Source: Trichinella spiralis
Taxonomy: Eukaryota; Nematoda; Enoplea; Trichinellida; Trichinellidae
Direction of reading: 5' to 3'
Length of the DNA: 64,000 nucleotides
Assembly (NCBI GenBank): GCA_000181795.3
Contig: CM012954.1
Location: 14,393,348 to 14,457,347, forward strand
The notes beneath the pieces are model-generated. The model searched no databases and had not been told where the DNA came from. It saw nothing but the letters and a program-made list of their open reading frames with translations. The position numbers and the translations under genes were made by a program. Below are positions 50,373 to 62,847 of this stretch, piece after piece. Every line of letters begins with the position of its first letter. Position 1 is the stretch's first letter.

Positions 50373-53300
50373 TCAAAAACGAGACGCGGTGTAACCGAGC
50401 GAACTTGCTCTGCATTCGACCAGACGTTCAGTGCGCTGTTGCCGTTCTGAACATTCCGAAACAATCGACGGCTGGTTGGTGGCTTGTCTGTTCGCTTGTT
50501 CGCCTGCCGACAATTCTGAACGTAAAAATGGAAACGAACCCGTTGTCGTTCTGTATTCGGTTCGACTGACCACGTTCCAACGGTCTCTGTTTCTGGTGCC
50601 TTTTGCGGCGGGGTTTTGGGTTTTGTTGTTCTCCTCATCCGCTACCGCCGCCGTTCCACCAACGCTGCTCAGCAGGTTCAATTCCGAACGAGCAGAACCC
50701 AAACAAGTGGACGGATTGTTGTTCGAATCGCTGAAATCAACATCAGATCCTGTTGTTTGTTTCTTTTATGCTTCATTATTATTATTAGCATATTGCTTTG
50801 TTGTTTTATTAATTTACCTGACCAAAAGATCCGACTCGGAATGCCGTTTACGATCCAAATTACAGTAGCCTGCTTCGTTCGACGAATGCGAAGTCCAACT
50901 GATTGGACGTCGCATTCTTCCACCTGCAAACATCGAATATTACTGTACATTTTTTGTTTGTTTGTTTGTTTGCTTACTTTTTTTACCTGTCGAATCATCT
51001 GAAATTGATAGCAAGTGTTTGAGTTTGGCGACAAATTGGAAAGCGTTGATGTTGGTGTTGATCGACTGAAAAGTCAACACTTCCTGCTTGTTTTCGGTAA
51101 TAATTTGAAATTTTTCTTGCTGTGCTGTACTGCTGCTGTTGCTTGTAGTTTTGATCACTTCGACATTTTCGATCATGTCGATCTGGAAATGAAAAATAAA
51201 AATCAACAAACCAACCGACAAAAAAACAACTACCAAAATCAAATGGATATTTTTTCAATGATACAGATATTTTATAGATATATTGGTTGGTTGTTTGTTT
51301 ACTGGAAGTTCTTCTTTCACTTCGTAACATTCGTCAATGTGCGGTATGGAATTGCGACGACATTTGCACATCAGCATGACGGTCGAATACAAGAACACAT
51401 GCCTCTGGCGGACTTTGCTGGCCCGTCGCATGCGCAACGGTGCTTTGTCGCCGGTTTTCTTGTTAAGCCACACACGGAAACGACCCTCCAACAATACGGC
51501 ACCCAAACTCGACAAATCACCCTTCAAAGTATGGTTTTTTTTTCTTTTCATATTTCATTTTTCTTTTTCACAAAATCTTACAGTATATCCGACAATGTAG
51601 CCCTGATTCAAGCTGGCGTTCACTAGATGCAACAGTTCCAAAATTGCATTCAACGCTTGTTCAACTTGATCACTTCCTTCTGTCCTGTCGACGCTTCTTG
51701 CCAATTCCTATTATTTGAAGTTTTGGATTTGAGAAAAAAAAGGTTTTTTTCTTTCTTACTTTAAGCAACAATTGATATTTGGTGACTCGTTGAACAGGCT
51801 TGAGCAAATAAGCACTCAATGGCAAAGCATGACCAGCTCGATCTTGGCACATCTGAAAAAAAGTTGTTGAATGTGTGGACAAGAGAAGAAGAAAAATAAA
51901 ATTACAACAGAACCACACCCATGGTTTGTGGGTGGAATGCAAAAATTGTTCACCTGCAAAAATGAATAACCTTCAGCACACTGTTTGAGCAAAGCCTCGC
52001 TGAGCGGTTTGTTCAGGCAGTAGGTGATGTAAATTTGAAAGTGATCAGTGTGGTCGAGAAACGTTCTGGCGATATTTCTGACGTTGCTTTCGGCGGCTTT
52101 CAGAGCCGGCAGAAATATTTCACTGTGGAAATTGTAAATTTGGTGCAAATTCCCGAACAGCACTTTCTGCTTGGACAGTAGATTGTTGGGAACGTAACGG
52201 CGTTGGTCGGCATCTTCGAACGCGTGAATGTAATACTTGACCACTGAACGTAGTTCGTCGACGTAATTCTGCTCCGTGCTGAGCAATTCGTTCAGCACAA
52301 ATGACGAACGTTTCGAAGATTCAGCATTGAAAGTACAACTATTGTTGTCAACGTTCGCCTGCTGATCGTACGGTAATTCTGACCACAGGCTGCCTGGTGG
52401 CGGTGATAGCATTGCCAAAGCGTCGTCACTAGCATCGTCGGATAACTGGGAAGAAATTTTATTATTTGAAATTTAAAATAATCACGTCGCTTCAACATAC
52501 TTGGCCAATGTCCGTATGGGATGAGTCACGCAGTGGGAGGTATCGATAAGTACAAGACAAAGGATTCGTTGCCTTTGCAGCGGTCATTTTGATCGGTTCA
52601 GAAAATGAACTGATTCGCGCTTTGCTCAACAGTCGTTTCAAAAATACACATCGACTTTCGCAGAGTTGTTTCACATCACTAACACGAGCATTAACCTGAA
52701 AAATCAAATGATCAAAAAAAGTGATAAATATATAAATCGGTTGAAAATTATCAATAGCTAAAAATTGCTGCAAATCAAATCGAAGCGTAATAATCAATAT
52801 GAACGTTCAGAGTGGGAAATTTGGTTACAGAAGGAAAGATTGCTTTGCAATTGCAGTAAATATTAATCGATTTTCCTTTGAAAGCATGCCAATTGAAGTT
52901 GAACGATTGGATTGAAGTGGCGACGTTTGAGATGCCAAATACAACGACCAGATCGAATTATAACAATAGAATGAATGACGCGACAACGAGGAAACTTCAA
53001 TTCATATTATTCGGCTAGAGCAGAATTTCCAATTGGTCACCAGCAAACCAATGACAAAATTAGCAAAGCAAAGCAGAACAGCCTATTATTATGAGCAATC
53101 AATGCAGAATCACTTGAGGATACTTACAATTTGAACCGTTTAAAAATAGTAAAATAAAAACTTATGATAAGCAAATAACAAAACAAAACAAAAAAAGAAA
53201 TACCCATTTTCACTTTTCAATTTATGAGAATTGATCGAAAATTTATGAATAGAAAACTAAAGTATAAATTATCCCATAGCTAGACCTGAAATCTTCCAAA

Positions 53301-56300
53301 TGACAGAATCAGGTCAACTGTGACAAAGAACTGAAAATAAAATATTCATAAAATTTCAGTGATTGCAAATTAAAAACTTCAAACTACTAATTTCTTGAAA
53401 TATCGTTAATTTTTATTATTTTTCCCTTGACAAATACAAATGAATGATCAAAAAGAATTGCTGCTAATTGTTTCAGTAAAAAAACTCAAAACATCTAAAT
53501 TCAGATGTAAAATATGATTAATAATTAGACCGACACAAATGTCAAATTCAACCTTGAAAATAAACCAGAAATATAGCATAATTAAGAAATTGAAAAGTCA
53601 AACTTATTCCACTTTCGGCACGGACGGGAAGATCAACTTTAAAAAACTGTAAACTATTTATACTCAAAAATTCATTATTGAAATTTTTTAATGAAATTTG
53701 TAAATGCAAAAAATTTTCGCAATAAATCAACTTTGAATCTTACTTCAACTCATCCTACAATTTGAAAATCCATAATTTTACATATGTAACAATATATTCA
53801 AGTAGTATTCTTCATACAGTATCCTATTTTTATAAAATTATTGTAAATATTAAAAAAATAACAGTCATAAAAACTAAAATAATAAAATTGATAAAAATAT
53901 ACCAGAATAATGATAAAATATGAATTAAATTTGTTTTTTTTAAGTTTGACATATTTTAAAAATTTTACTAATTTTCTCGTATTATTGTCAAAACCGAAAA
54001 TTGTGATAAGCTGATAAAAGTAAACAAAACTATTTAATACGCTTTTTGAACATTTTATCAACCTCAACTGATAACTTAATGATCATTTGATCATCAAAAT
54101 TGAATAAGTACAGTAACGATATGACAAATACGCAGCTACTGAAGTATCGACAGATTTCCCGCATCAAAAGTTGGTAAGTGCGATTATTATCATTATTATT
54201 ATTTTGTGTACATATGTTGTAGAATATCTGTTAGATGAAACTGTTAGATTGATAAATAATAGGTTCATTTTTCATTTCGTATAGAACAATTGTGGATTAT
54301 TTTTCAAATCTTTCTAACGAATAGAAATCAATTTTCTTCTGTCGATGTATCAGTTGACTTTTTAAATTAACTGTAAACTGTGCTATATTAGGCTATGAAT
54401 AACCGTTCACTGTCGACTACTGGGATAGAAATGTGATATTTTGAAAATGGTCAGAATGATAGTTTCAAAATGACAATTTCTCTTGAATTTTACAAATTAA
54501 TTATGGTTAAAAATTTTCAATTGTTCAAGTTTATCTTCATGAATTTTTTCATCTCCGAACTGTTAAATAATATTTAGGTGAATTTGATTTGAAAATTTTG
54601 ATAAAAAAAACATTTAATTCGACGTTTGTTGCAACTTGAAGTACTGTATTAGAGTTTGAAAATGCAAGTTTGATTTTTCAGTTATTCAGCGAATGTTGGC
54701 TGTATTTTTTTGATATACTGATTTGTTTGATTAAGTTTGATAAAATATCATTTACCTGACTGAGAAGGGTTTTGGTGTCGTATGCACTGAGCAGAAGTAG
54801 AGAATCGGATGTGTCTAGGTCGAGGGTTAAGTCGTTGGACGAGCTGAGTAGATTTTGAATGCTGAAAAGCGATTCTTCGCATTGTCTGATGTCATCCAAT
54901 TCCATTGTCATGTTAATCATAAGCTGCACGCCGGTGTTGCACCAGTGATTAGCCTACGGAAACGAAGCTTAGGTTAGAAGATGCAAACAGGATGTCTGTT
55001 CAGACTGAGCGATCATCCATCATTGCAGCATTGAGGAAAAAACAAGTTAATTCCGTTTTCACTAGCTCGTTAGCGGAAAACTAGCTACATTTGAATCAAC
55101 ACTCCAGTTTGTCTGGTCGAAATGGGCTTTACCTGACAAATATAGTCGTGTAGCTTTTTCACGTCGTGCAAAAAGCGCGAACGATTTTTCAAAGCTTGAT
55201 CCAGTTGTTCAGTTAGCCGTTGCAGTTCTTGACATTTCGGCGTCAAGCTTCCAATAAGCTCTTTTTCTTCTGCCGCAATAAGCTGCTCTCCGCGAAGTTT
55301 CAAGCTGTTCGCAGCTTGCACATCCGCCTGGAAATGCAAAGCAAAAGCTTCATCTCTTATTATATGTACATGTATACAAAGCAACGATTGCAACAATGCT
55401 GTAGGCGGCTGTTTCAACAAATCCTACTGCTCAGCGAAGCTCACCTGCGTTTTCTCAGCGTAAATACGATATTCTTCAATAAGACGATCCACCTCGTCAA
55501 TGGAGCACAGTCGACACTGGTCCCTTTCACCAGTTTCGAAATGAGGCCCAATGCGCAACTTTTCCAAATGACACAGGAAATTTGATTGTAGCTGTATAAA
55601 ATGTTAACAATTTCATATTAGCCAAATGAAACGCGTATCTGGTACCAATTTTGTCATCGAAAACGCAAATAGCAAAAACCGAAACAAATAAAACTAGCAT
55701 CGATTGACCCTCCCTGCCCAGGGACACGAAATGCAAGCAACAACCAAAAAATTTTATGTGCATGTGGGAAAAAATCTCTACGTCAGATTGTACAATCGAA
55801 ACCCTCTCTACCATGTGAAATTACGCGAACGTTGCACATCCGTTATCGGCGGATGTATGCCGGTGGAGTTTTTCTACATAATGGATCAACTCAATTGCTG
55901 TACATAAATAATAATAATAATAGCAAGCTGAAAATTTGCTTCATGTCACTGTTGACCTTCATTTGTATTCCAATCCGAGGCTAGTAATGATGAGCACGGC
56001 AGAACGGAAACGACGATTTATTTGAATGAACGGAAATTTACCATCATTGCATGGTAAAAAAATAATAATAATAAGCTTGAAAAGTCACGTTGAAAGTATA
56101 TATTTTACCACAAACAGAAATCATTTATAAAATGAATGGAATTCTTTGAAATGAAAAAAAAAGAAAAGAAAACGAAGAAGAAGAAGAATTTTCCCACAAA
56201 TAGCTCAAGGTTATCAATTGTTACCGGACGAAACCGCATTTTAAAATTTTGCATTATCAAAGGAATTGATTTGTTTGTTTGTTTGTTTGTTTGTTGAATT

Positions 56301-59300
56301 TATTACCTTTTTGAAATCTTCTTCAAATTGACGCAACTGCAAACAGTGTTGAAGACGAAATTCATGGGTGGGCCAGAATTTGTCGAAGCGTTTTTCGGTA
56401 TCTTCGAGCTGAAGCAACGTTCGTTGCACGCTGGTGACGTTGTGAACGCGGGTTGGGCTTAGCTGTTCGGCGTTGGGCTTGGTATCCGCTTGACGGACGC
56501 TTTTCAACAAGTCGAAACCCCGTCGAACGATGATTCGAAAGTCTTCCTGAAATTTATTCATTTGACCGCTTAATATGCAAAAAGAACATATTCAACATTT
56601 ATCTATATGATAAATATTACTTTGATTGCATCGCGGTCCGCTTTTTGTGACGACAGTATGTTCGCCGTTGTTGAAGCATCGTTTGGTAATTCAGTTTCGC
56701 GTAAATTTTGTACAAATTCATCCAACGTACGGGCAATGCCTTCGGCACTGCAGCGGAGTCGTTCAATTTCCTTAAATTGAAATTATTCGTTTTATTTAAA
56801 AAGGAAATTTTTCAAAAATTTTCTCTTCTTGCTAAAATTTCTACCATTCGATGCTGCAACCATTCTAAATGATTGTAATGGAATGAACCGCAGAGGTCGT
56901 ACGTTAAACAGCTTGGATTGACGTGTTGATGCAGTTCTGGTAATGAATTGCAAACGAAAGTCTGAAAGCAAAGCTTATTATTTATTACTCATGTTGTTAT
57001 TGATTTCCGATTTATTTCAATAATCATCGATAGCATTAGTACAAAAGTACATCAATGTCAGACCAAATTGATATGTATATATGATTATTTGAAATAATTG
57101 TTTCATGAGTGAAAAATTATTAATTAATTTAAATTTGTTGAAATGATAATCATTATCTGCAAAATGCATTCATGCACACACATGCAGTTTGATGGATGTG
57201 TCTTACTTGCAAACGATTAACACCAGAGATGTGCTTATATCCAACTTCCAACGCGCGTTGTAAAACACCGTCTGGTTTGATCACGTAGACGAATCGTAGA
57301 TTTCCAGGGAAAAAACTCTGTAAGAATAAAAGTTTTTTTTAAACTATAAAAACAAACAATGAAAAATACAAAGAACAAAATGTTCATAATGAAATAGATG
57401 GTTGTTGTGCAGTATGTGGTAATGTTTATGTTAATAGTTAATTTTTGCATTTACTACAAGTGGAAAGATTCTCATCAGTGTCTAAGTAGATCATACAGAA
57501 CTGGTCAATGTGGACGATGAGCAGTCAGTCATTCTTCGCCTGCTCACGGTTCATCAGTTTGCGGGTCATGGAAATATTGCGCAACGAACTGAATGGAATT
57601 CCACCTTCCCAATGCTGATCGATGGACACTGGTTGGAGAAAAAAATGTTAAATTTATATATATTAGCAAAAAAACAGAACAGCAACATTAGCTGTTTTCC
57701 AAATGCTATGCTATAGAATTGTCAATGTGGGACTTCAACTGTAGCGTTCGTATTCTCTGGATATTTGGGTCAACGGAACAGCTTGCAAAGGTGCATATTT
57801 TTATTGGACCTTGAAAGTACAATTTAAACAAAATGGAAAGAAAGAAGAAATTTTATACTAAATAAACAGCAGGCAGTTATTTACTATTTACCATCTGTTG
57901 TCTAGTTGGCTAATTTTTTTTGTGAGGAAGAATAGCCATAAGATTTTGCAGTGCTATGATTGTTTGAGATGATTGAATTTGAAAAATCCAAGAAAGAAAA
58001 AATACATACAGAACAGAATCAAAATGACCATCTTACTGATAAATGTGAGAGTAATGTTTTCACAGATGCCCAACGATCTGTGCGTCTGTCAATGATGACG
58101 ACAAAACCGAGGAAAATATCTTCTACCCTGAAGAAAGCATAAAAATTATTATTATTATTGTGGAAATTTTTATACTGTTCATACGGTTGTAAACGTGTCA
58201 AGTAGGTGATGAGAAGGCGATATTCCACGAATGGCAGATGTACGTGGCTATCAGGAAATGTGAGCACCGGGAAGCCTTGGTCAGTTTTGGCCCCTGTAAA
58301 ATTAAAAGCATTTTCATTGTTTGATTATTTTTTCTTGCTTTTTAAATTTCAACTTGTTATTTTCTATTTCTTACCTGAGATGAAAGCATACCTAGTTACC
58401 AGCAGGTCTGATACTTTACGAATTTTTACGCGTTGATTGTCCACTTTCATGTATCCATCTAAATGTGGTGAAAGAAAAGATTTTTATATTCATAAACGTA
58501 TGGATTTGAAAATTGAAATTTTTATCAAACAAAAATAATAATTAATATTAATAATTGATCATAATCATCATGGCCATTGTTGTATTATCATTATGCTAAA
58601 TAGGATTTATATTTTAACTTACTGTTTTTTTTAATTTGAATGATCATCTCATTATTTGAAATTATAACACATTTCCTGTTGTATTATTTGTTGGATAAAA
58701 AGAATTGTGTGAAAATTTTACCCCAGTCGTCGCAGCTGCTGGTGGATGCGATACTTTCTGAATCGTGATACAACCAACCTGTACCATATTGAGAACTTTG
58801 AGATCGCGTCAACGCGCTCTGATAGCCGGATTCTTCCAGGTCAGAGCGGAGAATCTTCTGAAACAAGAATAATAATTATCACTTAACCTCGATAAAGGTG
58901 CAAATTGTATATAACTTTTGAGATGCGTATCACAGCAGAGTATTCAATCAAATAAACCAAATGCATCATTCCAACAACATACAGGGCGAATTGAAAAAAA
59001 AATATGTTGCAATTCACATTATTGGTAAATTAATAAACCGACTAGTGACAACAGCTGCATCATTTTTATTAAGCACGTTTTGCAACAACAACAACTGGTG
59101 AATTTCAAGCATTCATCTATTTCACATGTGTTTTGTTCTTCTTTTTTTTTAAATTAAAGTATGTATAATGAATTTGAAATTAGCAAAATTAATAATACTG
59201 ATAATAGCATATGAAAATGAATTATAATTATACGCTTCATGTAGATTGCCCTTGTAGATGTGAAAGCAATTATTAAAACAACAGAAGTAAGCGCAGTTTG

Positions 59301-61410
59301 AAAATATCGAAGGAATTATTATTTTTTGATTTTTGAATTTCTTCTTCTTTTACAATATTTACCTGTTGATGATGATGATCATGATGATGAGGTTGCTGTT
59401 GTGCTTGTTCTTTGTCAACATCGTTGAATTGCAATGCATGTAATTGAACCGAAGCCATTCAGCAGGCTTGGTTGGTTGGATGAGTTGAAAAAATCGACTG
59501 CTTTTTCAATTTGCTGCCTGTATATTGAATAGTCAGTCGATCGGCAATGAAGAAGTATGATTATTTGCAAAGCACAATGAGCTCGGCAAAAGGAACGCTG
59601 AAGGCGAATAAGCAGGCTATGATCACTTTCGTGCTTAGCTATTTCGAAGCATTTGCTAAACTTTGACTCGGCTAGGCCATTGTTGTCATTCATCAATTTC
59701 GAATGGCAAAGAAAAACCTTCTCAACTATTATAGCTATAGTAATATTAGCAGTAGCAGCAACAGCAGCAGAAGCAGTAGTAATAGTAGTAGTAGTAGTAG
59801 TAGTGGTAGTGATGGCAGTTTTTGTTTAATTTGCAGTTGATTAACTTATATTTTATTTTTTGTTATAATTTTAATAATTATGAAATTATTTTCACGATTC
59901 AAAATTTGAAAATTTCAATTAAATGTGAAAATGAATTAGTCGTGTTATTTATTTTTCAATTTTGCAAGAAAGCTTGGCAATATTTTCCGGATATTGTTGA
60001 AATTGTGTATTTACTGATCAATATTAAAAATGATTAATTTCAATATTGAACTGTGATGATTTTATTCACATGGAAACGACGTCAGCAAAATGATTTTCTC
60101 TCTACCCAAATCGTTCACCTTTACACGCAAGCAAATTGTTGATTTATTAAACATATTTATTATTTTTTTGAAATTACTTCATGCGCCACTTTTTACATTC
60201 TTTCGAAAACTTTTTTCCATTATTGCATTGAAAAGCAAAGGAAATTGATACATTTAAATTTTTTTTAACTTCAAATATTCTTCTTTCGATCATGCTATAT
60301 ATGCTTTGAAGTGAAATTGCCCCTTTTCTAATTTAACTGAGCAACGTAATTTTGAAGTCAAAAAAATAATTATTATATTCACTGTAGTCTATTTCAACTA
60401 ATGATAATGATGCTAACTGCTGATCATCTGGTTAAGCGAAAGATTTTTTTTCGCCCTTCACCTACTTAACGAACTGAAAAATATTGATTTTCAAGTATTT
60501 TTATTATACAGTAATCTGAATATTCTTTTCAAAGATTTGTTAGTGAAAAAAATAGAAGGAATTCATTTTTATCATTTTTTCAAATTTCAATCTGATCCGT
60601 GCATTGTGAGATCACAGATCGAATAAAACGGGGAAATTAGTCCGTATGATTTTTCTCTACAACAGCTGAATGCATTGAACTGTGCAAGTGAGTAAAAAAA
60701 AGAAATAATACAAATTCCGGTGCTACAGTTTCTTTTTTCATTTCTCTAAATGGAATAAAAATTCACTCTATTAATATTTTAATTATTTTTTAAATTGTTT
60801 TATTTTTCATTTAACATAAACGAGAAAGTGACAATGAGAATAGCGAAATGACCGTGTGAAATTTTTACTTAGAGATGATGGTACTGTTGACTGATTGATT
60901 TTAGCCGTTGCACATTGGTTGGCCTATTTTGGTGACGTGACTTATTTAGCCTTGTATTATTATTATTTGAATTTTATTCGAGATTCATTCCAAATGTTCG
61001 TCTCATTAGAAGAGTAAAATTGTACTTTGATGAATTCAGCTGCATATGATGTTGGTGAATAGTATATATGATCAAAAAAAGACAACATTATTAGCTATTT
61101 TCCAATTTCTGTGCTATTATGTATAATCATTAATGTGAGGTTTCAACTGTAGCGTTCGTATTCAGACAAATTTTGTGGAAAAAAGTCCATAACAGGTTAA
61201 TTATAATCTCATTACAGTAGGAAAATGTAAGCTCACTTTTAATATTTGAAGATCGTAGTCGTAATCGTAGTGGTACGAGGCGCTTGGCTCTTGTTGTGAG
61301 AATCGGCTGCTTGGTGATTTGCTTGTAGTATTTTCCATATTTTGTTGCTTTTGTAATTGAGAAAATGGTCGTTTCCAAAAATGAACGCTAAATTGAGATC
61401 TAGTCGCCAT
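50373..61410 (-). CDS. Dbl/Dbs/Ost-family Rho guanine nucleotide exchange factor
   Basis: Catalyses GDP-GTP exchange on Rho/Cdc42-class GTPases. Exons in transcript order: 61410-61237, 58857-58722, 58458-58375, 58293-58185, 58127-58037, 57317-57207, 56961-56845, 56770-56621, 56546-56307, 55591-55445, 55327-55133, 54953-54756, 52695-52501, 52445-51954, 51852-51760, 51707-51582, 51521-51303, 51182-50987, 50923-50818, 50730-50373. Phases agree; 1178 residues. A SEC14/CRAL-TRIO domain spans about 130-290 ([43 protein letters not shown]). A spectrin-like region at about 290-585 includes [19 protein letters not shown]. The DH domain lies at about 685-855 ([45 protein letters not shown]), then PH at about 870-1025. 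The last two exons form a low-complexity tail placed by splice phase only. An earlier stop at 50814-50816 applies if the donor CAG|GTAAAT is not used. Family mates include human MCF2, MCF2L and MCF2L2. Confidence 0.92.
55704..55907 (+). CDS. Small uncharacterised ORF inside a RhoGEF intron
   Basis: Plus-strand open frame inside the intron between RhoGEF exons 55591 and 56307. From the ATG at 55731 it gives 58 residues ([14 protein letters not shown]...) ending in a Cys-containing tail. An acceptor-like CCCAG stands just upstream and the stretch is GC-richer than the intron. No homology is recognised. It could be a nested gene, an old mobile-element fragment or chance. Confidence 0.2.
   Translation: MTLPAQGHEMQATTKKFYVHVGKNLYVRLYNRNPLYHVKLRERCTSVIGGCMPVEFFYIMDQLNCCT
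57685..57756 (+). repeat. Dispersed repeat, copy 1
   Basis: About 70 bp sharing TTAGCT.TTTTCCAA and the exact core TTCAACTGTAGCGTTCGTATTC with 61083-61163. It lies in a RhoGEF intron next to an open frame (57510-57716) that may belong to the same element. Confidence 0.7.
59363..59458 (-). CDS. Alternative first exon of the RhoGEF gene
   Basis: The ATG at 59458 opens 32 codons ([20 protein letters not shown] then His/Gln-rich) ending in phase 0 at CAG|GTAAAT. The distal exon 61410-61237 also ends in phase 0, so either can join exon 58857-58722. With this start the protein would be 1152 residues. Evidence is open frame, ATG, donor and phase; no homology is expected for such a short N-terminus. 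Confidence 0.55.
59773..59810. repeat. (AGT)n-rich microsatellite
   Basis: Run of AGT/AGC triplets about 0.3 kb upstream of the alternative RhoGEF first exon. Confidence 0.9.
59811..61236. other. RhoGEF first intron, AT-rich
   Basis: About 1.4 kb of AT-rich sequence with no supported coding exon. It contains the second copy of the dispersed repeat at 61083-61163. Confidence 0.5.
61083..61163 (+). repeat. Dispersed repeat, copy 2
   Basis: Diverged copy of 57685-57756 in the same orientation, preceded by a similar AAAAAAxAxAACA stretch. The two are 3.4 kb apart in different introns of the same gene. Confidence 0.7.
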
Positions 61411-61830
61411 GAACGAATGTTGTTATGGAAACGGCCTTCTGAGGTAAAAAGGGCTAGGTGTCAATCTGGCTGGCCGGCCGGCCGGCTGGCTGATTGTGTA
61501 AATGCTTTCATGGGGCCAACGGCGGGCATAAGCTGCAGACGACAAGCTTGCAACGCTTCACGTCCTATCGAGCTCCGCCGCTTCTTCGTTGCATTTTCGC
61601 TGCACTGGTGCTGCGTCTGTGTTGGTTATTGATTTGCATCAGCTTTGCGGTGCAAGTTGTCGAGTCTTGTCGTTTTCATTCACTGCCCAATGGGACGCGC
61701 AAAGTGTTCAGTGCCGACAAACCGACAGCCCGGGATATGCCTAATCTTCGCCTGCTTGCTTCTTCTTCTTCTTCTCATTGGCTATTACATTGATCTGATC
61801 TTTCCATTTTGCCATTGTTGCACACGCTAA
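61411..61830 (+). other. GC-rich region with a candidate divergent exon
   Basis: Immediately upstream of the RhoGEF distal start codon, composition shifts to GC-rich (including a GGCCGGCCGGCCGGCTGGC run at about 61471-61490). A plus-strand frame at 61494-61793 holds a hydrophobic stretch like a signal peptide or membrane anchor (CIFAALVLRLCWLLICISFAV). It may be a first exon of a divergently transcribed gene or simply a CpG-rich promoter that happens to be open. Confidence 0.25.
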
Positions 61831-62421
61831 TATAACATTTTCATTTTAAAGAAATATCGTCGAAAAAAAACAGCAATGCGACTTGTAGTGGAATAATTTT
61901 TTTTCTATTCAGAGGGAAAAAACGTCATATTTGTATTTGTTCAATGGATGAATTTTAATTATGTAATTTTTATTCAGTTCAGAACCCATCACTGACGAGT
62001 AATTTTGGAAAATTGATTTTTTACTAACGTGATCAATTTATGGGATGTTAATGAACGCTAGTCGTGCGCTGCTTGACATCCCCTTTCAAATAAACAACAT
62101 TTCTGTTTCAAACTAGGCAGGCTATATTTTCTCCTTTTTCTATTGTCATTTTTATTCAATTTCTACATTTCATGAATTATCATTAATTGAGGGGAGGGGG
62201 AGAGATGGGTTTATTTGTTTTTCTGTTTAAAATTAAAAAGAAAAGAAAATTATATTTTTCTTTAAAGTGTATTTTGATGAACTGCTGCTGATGATGATAT
62301 TTTGATAAACTGTACAGTATACTGTAGAGGTTGTGTTTGTCAAAATTGGCGAGCAAATTTTCCAAGTGAAATTTACAATTTCAACACTCCGCGTCGAAAT
62401 GTTTTCTGCGGCTAATCAGTT

Positions 62422-62847
62422 ATGAATTATGATTTGCAATTTGCGTATAATCAGCGTTGCAGCTGTGTGTGTGTGTGTTCAGCGGTTGATTTATTTGTTG
62501 ACAAGTTTTTGTCACATCAAAGTGATATCGATTTTCCCTTTGAATTTGCCATATCCAATGGAAATTGTTTTTCCATATTTGTCGTGGAGAAAATTTATTT
62601 GCGCAATTTGTCAAAAGATTGTCTCAAAGTTGACACTATCGCTCATTTGATAACGGCCGAGTGTTTGAAATTTATTGCTGCACAGTTGAACAAGCAGCTC
62701 AACGGTGATTGTTGTTTCGTCGTGGGTGGGAGGGAGAAGAAAAAAAAATATTCAAATGATTATTCGATTGCAAGCAACTGCTGCACTTGTCACTGTTGTA
62801 CATTTGGAAACATGCAAATTTCCTTGCCGTTGACAATGCAAAAATGA
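62422..62847 (+). CDS. Uncharacterised 141-codon ORF
   Basis: From ATG 62422 to a TGA. The middle part (SAVDLFVDKFLSHQSDIDFP to about KQLNGDCCF) has non-repetitive, protein-like composition, and the end becomes Cys-rich. I recognise no family. A downstream exon beyond the window is possible. Could be chance. Confidence 0.2.
   Translation: MNYDLQFAYNQRCSCVCVCSAVDLFVDKFLSHQSDIDFPFEFAISNGNCFSIFVVEKIYLRNLSKDCLKVDTIAHLITAECLKFIAAQLNKQLNGDCCFVVGGREKKKKYSNDYSIASNCCTCHCCTFGNMQISLPLTMQK

Noticed and set aside
54124-54176. Plus-strand mini-exon [17 protein letters not shown] with a GTAAGT donor
   Set aside because: The next plausible acceptor creates an immediate stop codon; no continuation found.
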